Below are positions 35,915 to 46,256 of a stretch of 64,000 nt of DNA, piece after piece. The stretch is from Lineus longissimus (lineage: Eukaryota; Nemertea; Pilidiophora; Heteronemertea; Lineidae), in the NCBI RefSeq assembly GCF_910592395.1, contig NC_088320.1, positions 186,001-250,000 of the forward strand. Reading direction: 5' to 3'. How positions within the stretch are numbered: the stretch's first letter is position 1; every line of letters begins with the position of its first letter. A program made the position numbers and the translations under genes. The notes under the pieces were generated by a model, which was given only the letters and a program-made list of their open reading frames with translations, searched no databases and had not been told where the DNA came from.

Positions 35915-35987
35915 CGACCCTGATGGGACTCGAACCCACAACCTTCGGCTCCGGAGGCCGACGCCGTATCCATTAGGCCACAGGGTC
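35915..35987 (-). tRNA. tRNA-Arg: tRNA-Arg (anticodon CCG)
   Basis: A 73 nt cloverleaf reads GACCCTG...CAGGGTC plus discriminator G, with a perfect 7 bp acceptor stem. The anticodon stem is TCGGC/GCCGA around loop CTCCGGA, giving anticodon CCG, which reads CGG codons. The T arm GTGGG-TTCGAGT-CCCAT contains the B box GGTTCGAGTCC; the A box is TGGCCTAATGG. There is no intron, and CCA is not encoded. A T-run follows within about 15 nt on the minus strand, fitting Pol III termination. It lies between PPCS and HUS1 on the opposite strand. Confidence 0.97.
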
Positions 35988-36279
35988 AACAACTCATTTT
36001 GGGCCGCCAGATTGGATTTTATACGTGGGAAACACCTACAAATGGATCTTACACAGTTGTATGCGTTGACGTAATTTTCTTTATAATTTGACAATTCATC
36101 ATTCATTTATCGATTTCTATATCTGTAAACTCAACGATATGCGATTGGAGCAATGCTTTAGTACTAATTTTGTCGACGACGGCACCACTGTCGCAATGAG
36201 GCGCTTTTCTTCAAAATCCCATTTTGCCAGTTGATTTACCCCCAATTTCTACCAATATAAACTATCCTTAGCCCCGATC

Positions 36280-38681
36280 ATGAGATTCAGAGCGAAAATA
36301 GTAGACATAGGGTGCATACAACACTTTTCTAGTATGTACCATTTCTCACATCTCTATGAATATTGCTTTTCATCTCGTTCTGAACTGACTTTTTATTAAA
36401 TTATGTTGTTGACCTCTGGTGTTGAGAGTCGGAACTAAAACTGTCTTTATAGGATGTCTTCAATCAATCAAGGCCGCACTAAGCATTTCTCCTGACACTT
36501 TTTTCGAATTTACTCAATCGAAAAAAACTCATGACGGCATTTCTGAGACTTTTCTTATGACAGCCTACCCTCATGTGGTGACGTCTCCAAGTCATTGATG
36601 ACCTGACTCCAGGTGTGAGGTCAAGAACTTCATAACATAAGTCCAGAGCATTCAGGACAATCAAAGGCACCAAACAAACTAGGTTGGGATGCCCTCAAAA
36701 GCTACCCCTCAAAATGTACAACACTTCAGCCTAACTCGTAATAAGCCATCACTCACATGTATTGTAGATGATGACTGTACTGTTACTAATCATCCTAAAT
36801 CTAAAAAGATACATTTCTTTTTTCAGAGGTTGTCGGGACAATCGCCAAACTAGCCAAAAACTGTATTCTAAGAATTACCCCCAACAAGTTGTATTTTATC
36901 CTGACGGAGCGGGTGGCCAATGGTGGAGTTGGCATTTGGTGTGAACTTATGCAGGTGGGATGATTACAATTACATCATAATGAATGGTCAAAGTTCTTTT
37001 TTACTTTAGAGAGGTTTTCAACGAATGGTCATCGGTGAAAAATGCTCGGATTGAAATGACGGTCGAGCAGCTAATGTGAGCTCTGCTGAAAGATCTCATA
37101 CTTGGCTGATTCTTTTCCAGAGTCATTTCTTCAATGAGTACAGTATGGACGGTGTCTCCGAGGAGGACAATGAGATATACCTCGAGGTTTGTCCAGACAG
37201 TCTCACACGATCTCTCAAGTCAGCACAGAATGCAAAAACAGTCAAGATCAAGCTCACCAAGCGGCACACTTCTTGTATTACTTTTGAAATCGAATTGGTA
37301 AGAAATATCAGGTTGTAAATGTGTAGAGTTCAGATGCAATAGTTGAAAGGTGAAAGGAGTTGAGGGCAGTGCCGTGCCCTGGAAAGACTGACTGGATTTG
37401 TTGAGTTTGCTGGTTTTCCTTCCCAAGTGTTAAGAAAATCTCCTTTATATCTTGGCCTTTATTTGAAAATGTCTATTTGTGTATTTCTCTCATTCTAGCC
37501 ATCTCTAACGAACCAATCGCGGTTGGTGGTGCATGACATCCCGGTCCGAGTGATCCCGCGCCGTCTCTGGGTGGACTACCAGGAACCCAAGGTGCCAGAT
37601 TTTGATGTAAGTCGTCTTGTCAAGAATTAATATCAGTGCTCATGGTGAGTGCTGGTGGTTTAAGGGTATACATAACTTAATCAGTGGCAGTCACCATCAT
37701 GCACCATGATCTTGCCCCCCCCCCATGCCCGTTTAGTGATCTTGATATTGTGTTGCAAATAATGAAGCAATGTAATTTCCCCTCCAGGTGAGTATCTATA
37801 TGCCAGCGCTGAAGATGCTGAGGAATGTGGTCGAGCGCATGAAAAACATCAGTAACTATGTGGTCATATCAGCCAACTGGTGCGGAGAGATGCAGCTCAA
37901 AGTGGAAACGGACTTGGCGGCCATCACAACACATTTCAGGGACCTACAGAATCCAGTATTGGGTAAGGAAGTGCTTGCTTTACACCTCAACATTCCTGAG
38001 TGAACTCTTCCAGTGCTCAAAACTAGATAAGTCCAAACATAGGAACGGGTCAGTGTCCCGCCAAATGAAATGAGCACACTTTTAGCCTTGTAAACATTTC
38101 TCTGCTAATACTGTCTGCAACTCCTCCTTTCTTGTTCCACTTTCCCTCCAGATAAAGGTAACACGTCACAGACGTCCCAGAGTCAACAGTCTAGAGATCG
38201 GGATGTGGAAGAGTTTGCTGAGGCACGCATTGATATCAGAAAGCTGGCACAGTTCTTGATCGGTCAGCAGGTCAACCCAGACAAGGTGATATGCAGTAAG
38301 TAGGGCAAAGGTCATTTTGGGTTCCTTTTCATGGCTCTCCTGCATCCTTCTGGAGATGATGATACCAGGCTGGCACCGATGAATGATGCAGAGTCCCTCG
38401 GTAAATGCAGCAAAGTATAGACATGGTTTATAGACATCTACTGTCATTCCCTGCCCTTCTCAGAGAGTTTGGTACATGTTTGTCACAAGCAAACAGCTCT
38501 TGGACAACACACCCTGCTGATATCTTAATCTTAGTCCACCTCATCAAAATTAGATTTCATCTCAAAATAATTGTTTGTTTTACTTGATATTTCAGATATT
38601 GTTGATAATCGCTTCATCCACTTCTTCCTTCTTCATGAGGACATGTCGCTGCAGTATTTCATGCCCGTCATCACTTTATGA
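36280..38681 (+). CDS. HUS1: HUS1 checkpoint clamp component
   Basis: HUS1 is one of three subunits of the 9-1-1 (RAD9-RAD1-HUS1) ring, a PCNA-like clamp loaded on damaged DNA by RAD17-RFC to activate ATR. Seven exons: 36280-36331, 36827-36954, 37121-37297, 37499-37606, 37788-37962, 38152-38295, 38596-38681. All phases fit; the product is 289 aa (human 280). Clear family blocks are [13 protein letters not shown] at the start, [125 protein letters not shown] and [14 protein letters not shown] at the end. No domain is missing. A poly(A) signal lies at 38980. Confidence 0.97.
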
Positions 38682-38979
38682 TCCATGCTGAGGACATGTC
38701 GCTTCTACTGCTCATCAATGTTGTCACTGTTTATGGACTGTAAAACAAACAATCAGATTTAAAGATGCAGTCATTGGACGAGCAGCAAAGTGCACAAAAG
38801 TTGCCAGTACGGTTGAAGGAATGTGCCCCAATGCATCATTACTTTGTGCCATTCCAAAGAAGTTTTCCTCGTCATGAGTTTGGTCTCTTCTGACTTTAGT
38901 CTGCAAAGGGAAGGTTAACCCTCTTGGGGTGGACTCCTGTAGGATATTCATTAGAATCTCCTTACAATGTAAATTTGTT

Positions 38980-38985
38980 AATAAA
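38980..38985 (+). promoter_or_regulatory. HUS1 poly(A) signal
   Basis: Exact AATAAA about 300 bp after the HUS1 stop codon. Confidence 0.65.
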
Positions 38986-39130
38986 ACCACGTTAATTATA
39001 AATATGTTTTCAAAATTTTCTTTAGAAGTTGTCTCTTTTGTCATTTGAGTCTGAAGTGTTGATGTGGTTTGTCCACACTTTGGGTATCAGCTGGTTGAGG
39101 CCTCCTAGTCCTACAAGACCACCCAGTCAA

Positions 39131-39340
39131 TCAGTCATCTGGGTACAGGTTGTCCTTGTCCTCAGACATCAGCTGGTGGTTGAAACTTCGAAGAGCTGGG
39201 CTAGCTGTCTCATCAATGGATTTTAGGTATTCCGTGCGAGTTCTTGCATATTTTGTACATTGCATACAGAAATGGGTTTCATTTTCTACATCACTTCCAG
39301 TTCCACAGAGCAAACATAATCTCTATTCGGGCTTTTGTTT
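39131..39340 (-). mobile_element. Remnant of a non-LTR retrotransposon C-terminus
   Basis: A minus-strand frame reads RLCLLCGTGSDVENETHF followed by CMQC and KYARTRTEYLKSI. The order C-x-x-C, then E-x-E-x-H-F and C, then an aromatic/basic segment is typical of the region after the reverse transcriptase domain in many LINE-type elements. A stop codon lies just upstream (before RLC) and no RT core is present, so it is a dead fragment. Confidence 0.5.
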
Positions 39341-39590
39341 CCTATACCTGCCCATCTCGATTTGGAGCTTATGGCGATTACCCCAGGCAAAGCCCAAGCC
39401 CCCAATGCCAAGCCACCTTTAAGTGAAAGCGAGGAAGTTTTTGACACGAGGACGTTTTGGTACCTTGAAAGCGAGGACGTTTTGGCATGGGGGCGTTTTC
39501 ACTGGATATCATGAAATGGCCCCTTATGTTAAAGAGTATGCCCATATATAGGCTTAGATACATACAAAACACTCAATTCTAGAAAAATCC

Positions 39591-39596
39591 TTTATT
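39591..39596 (-). promoter_or_regulatory. CFAP410 poly(A) signal
   Basis: TTTATT on the plus strand is AATAAA on the minus strand, about 590 bp beyond the CFAP410 stop codon. Confidence 0.55.
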
Positions 39597-40187
39597 TCCA
39601 TATCATGATGATATATACAAAGTGAAAAAACAGTGATTCTAACCCACTCTCGGTCATACAGTGTCTCTTTACACAAGGGCCTTGTTGTTCACAAACTCGG
39701 CCCTCAGTTCAACTTGGTGTTGTGTAATCAATTGTCTAAAACTGAAGGAGACAATGTCAAGTTAGTGACAAACTTGTTTAAACGACAAGGCTCTGGTGTA
39801 AGATTCATACAATAAACGAGATCGCTATTCTGCTCCTATTGTCTTTTGAAACTATAAAATCATTTATATAATCCGGAAGTGTGCAGGCTTAAACCGACAC
39901 CCTCCATACTAACAGGACAGACTCTTCAATGTAGGCCATCCAATGCGAGTGAAAATCAGTGATCATGACCTCGTTCATTTTAGATGGGGGTCAGCTAAAC
40001 TAAAGTTCTATAAATGCAACGATTTGCTGGACGGAAATATGTAGCACAGTCCTATTGAGTATCACACTCTTGACCATGCAGCTGTTAAGACCCATGCTAT
40101 CTTCTAAGTTGAAGTGTCCGCCTACACAGAGACCAGCTGGCCATGAAAGAGCACCCCTCGTACCGAGGCATGTATCATTCACTCCTA

Positions 40188-43100
40188 TCATGATTCTGAT
40201 TCTAGGACATCTGTCTGCAGTCCATCAATGCCATCTCTGACAGAGTTCATCGTTGACAATATGTCAGGTGATGTCTCCAAGCGGTCCTTTATAGCATTGC
40301 CTATTGTCTCGAGACCATCTTCATCAATCTCATCTAACATCAGCAGTACAGCCTGGACCAGGTTAGAATTCTGTAACAGAGAGAAAACAAACTGTAATGG
40401 TTAGTTGTGAATTTTCCGCTCCTGTGTTTGGGCTATCAGTATGAGGGTTGTGACAGGGCTTCACGACTATTCAAGCCGATAACATCACTGTTCATTGACT
40501 CGACAATGACACCAATCAGACTCGTCAAACATGCTAAGCTAATCTGGGGAGCACTGATAAGTCAGCAGAGTTTCGAGTATCATGTCAACAAATGAGGCCC
40601 TTCTCAGCTTCATCCATCAGGATGTCGTATTCAAACTCGAAGGATAAACAAGTCAAAAAGACTTGTACTCGCGTAGATATGAGATATGGAAAACATCTGC
40701 TGATCTAAAGATATCAACTACAATAATGTACTCATAGGTTAGGTGTAGAAGAAGTGAGAAGGTAGTGTAAGACAGCACACACTGCAACAAGGTGGCTAAG
40801 AAACAGACCACACAATGTGTTAGCTAACCCCACCACATCCCATCAAGGCAGCCGTGGCCATCCATCATGGGGTGAGACACAAGAAGAAGACCCCAACCCA
40901 CCAACTGTCACTTTGCATGTGTACTTACATGACCTCTCTCCTTTTGATTTCTGCATGAAATGAACAATATGAGAATACTAAGATAAGCTTTTAGGTCTGT
41001 GAACTACATTCTGAGATCATCATCATTATCATCAACACCAGTGGTAAATGACCGCTAACTTGACTAGTTTGGCAAATAGCGAGAAGGTACAAAGTAAAGT
41101 AGACAGAGGAAATGTTGTGAAGTGTGTTAGGAAAGAAGCAGCAGGGCAGGAAGATAAGCAAACATTTGAAGTAATGTATAGATGAACTCCTCCATCAGGA
41201 TTTCTCTTTGCCATTTCAAGCACAGTTTGTGATGCATATTGAATGACAAAGCAGAACTACATCACTGTATCACCAATGATCCATAACATCTCAGGAGTGA
41301 CCAACATCACAGGAGCTTTCAGTGATTGACGTGGGAGATAGTTTCACCTCGGGCTGAAGACGTAGGAGAAAGTCAGTGGGAGTGTGGTGTGTGTGGAGAC
41401 TAGTTAGGTAGGGATTACAAAGAAAAAGTTGGTCAAATGGGACCAATGCTTTAGAGTGACCTTACCCGGCCTTTTGATGGCCTAATTCTCTGTTTCGCGG
41501 GTGAAACTTTCTCTACGGGAAGTGGCTTCAGACCTAACTCAGCTCGGATTTTGCTGTGAATGTAATGTAGAAAGAGATTACAGAATGCATTGGATTTCCG
41601 GGTTTGGATGGAGGGGTCGAGACTGGTGTGACTACAAGAGAACAGAATCGCACACACACTTCACTGGAAACAGAGCCATACATGTCCAACACTACTACAC
41701 AACGCCCATCCAAGCTATCATTATTCAGAATGAGCAACCAGGGGTGGATCCAGGATATTTCGAAAGGGGGGGGCGCACTTTGAGGGCGAAGCCCGAATTG
41801 CGAGTGCCGCAGGTGCGAAGCGACGGCGGGGTGTCTGGGGGGGCCTTCCCCAGAAAAATTTTTAAGATAAGACTCCATATGCGATTTCCTGGGATCTGAT
41901 CTTCAAATATTAAGCACCACTTTAATTTGGGCTACAATTTTTTTACACCGTGCCGGAATTAGGGGGGGCGTGCGCTGGGGGGGCGCCCCCCCTTGGATCC
42001 GCGCCTGGCAACGATTACAAATGGACACCAAATATAATTTTCCATTCATTCCATCTCTACCAAGGACATTCTAGAAGTTGTGGAGCATCTATTGAGGTTT
42101 AAAGCACTGCAGGAGCTCAGAAATCCACTTAACGGCCAAATATAAAATCTTCTTACTTTGTTTCGTCCAATGTTAGCGTGCGAGGATCTTCAAACTTGTC
42201 TTCCTGACTGGAGGAGGTTGCCATCTGTGGTCTCGGTGGATCAGGGACAGACAGTTCGGCTCCAACTTCAACTGCTTCATTTTTCTCATCTTCCTGAATG
42301 GCTGAAACAAAACAAATGCTGGCAACTCATTCAAAATGGAGGATGACATCACTTTAGGGGAACGGAAGGAGACAATGATGAATTTAGAGTTTGAGCATCG
42401 AGCTGCGTATACCTTGGATCATGCCTTTATTTTGAGTTCAATTTGCTATTGCACAGCAGTCTCTTATTGATTTCTGGCCAATACATATTGATATTGACTG
42501 CACCTAGCTAAAGCCCACAGTAATGGTAGGAGAACTAACAAATTCACCAGTCAAATAGATCATTTGGTTCCATTGTTTGGCGACACACATGCAGAGTTTA
42601 CCGAGTGGTCGATTCAACAATGCTCGCACTCTGCACGACGTCCAAGCAACCAGCCTGGTGAAGATCATCCGGTACTCACCAATATTATCTAGTTTCTCTA
42701 AATTGGGCAGTGTACGCAGAACTGTGGACCTGTAGAGATCACCAATAGCGCATGGGTTGTCACTTAGCCATAGAACACGAAGATTTGGACATTCTTGGAG
42801 GTAGCAAATCTCTGATAGGTTGCTGATTTGATTTTTCCTGATGTAGAGTTCTTTGAGGTTATAGCAATGTTGGAATGGCTCTAGACTGGTGATCTTATTG
42901 CAACTGAAATAGAGAGAGAAATCCCCAAGGTTATATCATTGTTGGCATCTGTGGCATGTGCCCCAGATACATCAGTAAGCAGATACTGGCTGGATACCTT
43001 GGGAGGAGGGTGAGATGTACCTCACCAAGAAGACTGCTGCAGCTGAAGCATGATTAGGCTAGTCTGCTCGACGTTTAGGTTACAATGATAGCATGACGTT

Positions 43101-44018
43101 GCAAAAGCATTGATCCCAGTCATGAGAATGAGGGACAGTGATCATGTTAATTATGGTCCACAATAAAACCTACCTCAGACTAACTATTTCAGCATTGTTG
43201 AGCTTCTTTATGATAGTAATATCATCAATTTCTGTTGCCCTGAAAGCAAAAAGGAATGCTGTGGCTAAACTATAGATCCATGCACTTGATTGGGAACAAA
43301 ACGTCATGACACGTCACATTACACTGCAGTTATGTAAAAATGCATGGTGACGTCAAGATGGCCAACACTACGTGTCATGAAAGGTTCAGAAAATATGAAA
43401 AATGTCCTGCTTAATATTTTGTTTATGAATGAATATGATAACTGGATTTTATTTCAAAACCTGTGGACCAATGTTTTATTGTTTAGGATGAAAGCGGCTA
43501 TCATAAACAGCGTCCACCACCGTCCACCAGGTTTAAAGTCATCAAAATAAAATTTAGTCGACATAAACGAAATGAGTAGGCCATAAAACACATTCTGACA
43601 TTTCCCAAAAATTTCATCTGCCTGGGTGCAAGATTAGGCCGGGAGTTGTTGTCTAAAATCAAAAGTCTCCTGATGTATTTTTGTAGGCCTAATATTGGGA
43701 AGCCCTATCCAAGCCTAAATCAACAGGAATGTGAAAAATGTCCTGCTTATTTCGTTTATGACCATTAGATTTTATTTTGATGTCTTTAAACTTGCTTCCT
43801 TTAATTAAACCTAGTGTGGACGCGATCTACAGTCTAGCGTCTAGGATGGTTACCTCTAGGATGACATGTTGTGATGTTGAAAGAATAGACTTCATTTTAT
43901 TGGCAATTCCATATCAAACACACACATACCAGCAATTAAGCTTCTTTACACTATCAAGTGATCTGGCTCTTGACCGCGCCAAAACCATACGTTCAGATAG
44001 TTTTGGCATTTTGACCAT
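40188..44018 (-). CDS. CFAP410: CFAP410 (C21orf2), ciliary leucine-rich repeat protein
   Basis: CFAP410 is a small leucine-rich repeat protein at the basal body and primary cilium that also partners NEK1 in DNA repair. Six exons in minus order: 44018-43930, 43239-43174, 42903-42680, 42301-42157, 41553-41466, 40370-40188. They give 264 aa (human 256). The N-terminus has the family block MVLARSRA-SLDSVKKLNCW, followed by LRRs with EIVSLSCNKI, LEPFQHCYNLKELYIRKNQI and CPNLRVLWLSDNPC, then the LRR cap TVLRTLPNLEKLDN. A low-complexity acidic linker follows. The C-terminal helical segment SNLVQAVLLMLDEIDEDGLE resembles human NVLTAILLLLRELDAEGLE. The first ATG is at 44018, with a second in-frame ATG at 44009. 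It diverges from the PP2C-like gene. Its presence implies a ciliated organism. Confidence 0.94.
41739..42007. mobile_element. Small DNA transposon (MITE) with terminal inverted repeats
   Basis: The 269 bp element begins CAGGGGTGGATCCAGG and its other end, read in reverse, begins CAGGCGCGGATCCAAGG, giving imperfect inverted ends. A direct GCAAC flanks both sides (41734-41738 and 42008-42012), a likely 5 bp target duplication. It has no transposase and so is non-autonomous. It lies inside a CFAP410 intron, between exons 4 and 5. G-rich ends (GGGGGGGCGC and similar) are seen in several invertebrate families, but I cannot name this one. Confidence 0.75.
43395..43822. mobile_element. Foldback/MITE-like inverted repeat in CFAP410 intron 1
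   Basis: An arm at 43531-43585 (GTTTAAAGTCATCAAAATAA and onward) is matched in reverse by 43737-43791, about 55 bp each, around a spacer of about 150 bp. The outer flanks GCGTCCAC and GTGGACGC are also inverted. A third related piece at 43395-43462 shares AAAAATGTCCTGCTTA and TTTTATTT with the right arm in the same orientation. No transposase is present. Confidence 0.65.
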
Positions 44019-44451
44019 AAAATCAATGATAACCTTGTAATTTTCGCAAAATCGCAACTCTTCAGGAATTGCTGTTGTTTCGCTCCGCGACCTTTTCGCC
44101 CCCAGTCGTTTCGCTCAACCCCGTCCTTCCGATACGTTTTGTGGTTTTAGCCAGTGCATTGGGGGGGTCTCCCAAACCCACTGTCCTTCTGACATGTTTA
44201 GCCAGTGCATTGGGGGGGGGGGGGTTGGAAACATGTGTAAGGGGGAGTCATTTTTTGTCTGGGTCTTGAAACTCACAAAGACAAAATCTTCGAAATCTGG
44301 ATACATGATAAATATAATTGATTTATCGCTAACGAAACCGCCTTAGCTGATTTTTGATGCGAGTTGGGTCATAGCAAGATGTATATTGTGGTCCTTTAAA
44401 TCGTCTCAGAAGGACTTATTGAGGGGGGGGGTAGTTAAAAATGCTCCCGCA

Positions 44452-44954
44452 GAAATCCCCTTCAAGCCGCCAACAGCAACTTCGGGAACCAGAGTTAGGC
44501 CTGGAAGAACTTCCTAGCCCAGCGTAAAGAGTCGCAGAACCCTTAGAGCAGCAACCCAATGAAGAGAAGATGTTTGGAAATTATGACCCAAATCCCAACA
44601 AGCAGTGAGACATTACTCGGAACAAGTGGGATGGTCCAAGATAAACGAGGTCCAGGTTCATGAAGGAGTTGGGTCAGGATTTATTTCAAAAAGGTTTTAA
44701 ATTTCCCATGGTTTACATTTCGGACATTTTATATTTTCTTGTAATGATAACTCTTCTATGGTATGATATTTAGAAGTATATCAGAGACGAGGTCATTTTA
44801 GTTATATCAAAGAAATTTCTCATGTATCTAGATTTTAAAGTGACATTGTCTTCATAAATTAAATGATTCTTTTGATGTGATATTCCTGATTGTGCTTTCA
44901 ACCAACACCAACAGATGGCAACAGAAGACATTGGAAGGGTCTAACATTATTTAG
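44452..44954 (+). repeat. Dispersed repeat, copy 2
   Basis: This copy matches 32005-32428 in the same orientation and holds an extra internal stretch of about 80 bp (roughly 44566-44648, from AGAAGATGTTTGGAAATT onward). Shared blocks include CAGAGTTAGGCCTGGAAGAA, ATTTCCCATGGTTTACATTT and TTCTATGGTATGATATTTAG. Confidence 0.8.
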
Positions 44955-44956
44955 CA

Positions 44957-45022
44957 GAAATCCCCCTACAAGAGGCCTAACAGCAACTTCGGGGACCAGA
45001 GTTAGGCCTGGAAGAATTTCCT
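44957..45022 (+). repeat. Dispersed repeat, truncated third copy
   Basis: Immediately after copy 2, the first 66 bp of the repeat (GAAATCCCCCTACAAG to GAAGAATTTCCT) occurs again, closer to copy 1 than to copy 2 at several positions. This makes a head-to-tail pair with one truncated member. Confidence 0.75.
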
Positions 45023-46256
45023 TCTATCAGATCTTCTATCAGAGTGAGATTAGAGCCGCCATTGATCAGCATTTTCATCATCACTTTCATCAGCAGTTTA
45101 CTCCTATTCGCCGATGCTGCCATCTGCGAGAAGACTGTAAAACTAGTTGACTCTCCATGTTTTCGCGGAGAAGAGGAAGGAAAATAAATAAAAATAAAAA
45201 CATTGGCAACATGTTGGAGATTATATTTGCCTAATTTATCCCGATTTTTATAATATCTGAGTCACCCAAAGTGTGGATAAGTTATTGAGGTAAATATACA
45301 TGTTAACCGTATGCTGCTGGTGACATCGATTCACGAACAATAACTGCTGTTTGGGAAATATTTCGGATGAAAGGAGAGATTGAGATTTCGGGATTCTGCA
45401 ACCATCCATCCACTCCATCCTTATCATGCTTGTTGCTGAGGTAGCCAGTCCTCTATCATTGAGACTGAGAGTGGTTATCTCGATTTCCCTTTGTCTTGTT
45501 TACCAAAGGGAAAGGCATTGATGTCTCAGGTGTGTTAACGGATGTATTCTCTTCATGGTGTCTGTTCGGAGTTCCGTCGTCTGCAATGACTTTTTATCAG
45601 TAGTAGGCCTAGGCCTATCAGTATGCACTGTTGTGACCGAGTCTTCTCTTGTCAAAACTTTTGTCGTCTGCAAAAAATTGGTGAATGAAATGGTGGTTAT
45701 ATGGAGCGATGGGACACTTTGAATACAGTCCAGGGTGGCCTAGACATGGTTGAAGGGTACCAGTACGCCTGGCCTAGCTTGCTGAAACAATGTTGCCTAT
45801 AACTTGAGAAAGTGAGAAGAATGGACCGGAAAAAATGAGATTTATGATTTGAGATAAATTTTGAGAATGTTCATATGTTATTTTGTTTCATCAGATGATT
45901 AGTGTTTCAGGCCGAATGTAATTTCTAACTGGAACATTTATGATGTTTTTATTTTGGCGTTATGTTTTGATTGTGTCACTGTCACTGTGATATTTTGATA
46001 AATTTAATATTTTCATGATATTGATATGATATTTTGAAGAAAAAATTCTCAATTTTTTTGTTTGCTTTAAAAAAAAATTTCAGTACCTCTTGCAAATGAA
46101 TTTATTTCTCGTTTTAGTTGACCTTAACTGACTCTGAATCAAAAACTTTATCTTCTGGAATATGTAGAAAACACAATTAAAGAAGACAATTTCCCCATTC
46201 GAAGTTGCCGAAAAATGTGAACTATTTAGGATATCTAACGAATTCACCGAATTGCG

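Larger units (their letters stand above)
38682..40187. other. 3' ends of HUS1 and CFAP410 and the gap between them
   Basis: HUS1 (plus) and CFAP410 (minus) converge here. HUS1 has AATAAA at 38980-38985; CFAP410 has AATAAA on the minus strand at 39591-39596. Between them lies a small retrotransposon remnant. Confidence 0.6.
44019..46256. other. Divergent upstream region between CFAP410 and the PP2C-like gene
   Basis: No coding exon was found. It carries a roughly 50 bp duplication with TTTAGCCAGTGCATTGGGGG (about 44148 and 44198), G runs near 44212-44224 and 44424-44431, and copies 2 and 3 of a dispersed repeat. Promoters of both genes should lie here. Confidence 0.5.

Noticed and set aside
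41501-41899. Overlapping ORFs around the MITE
   Set aside because: They span a CFAP410 exon on one side and the non-coding element on the other; only the minus-strand exon at 41553-41466 is supported.
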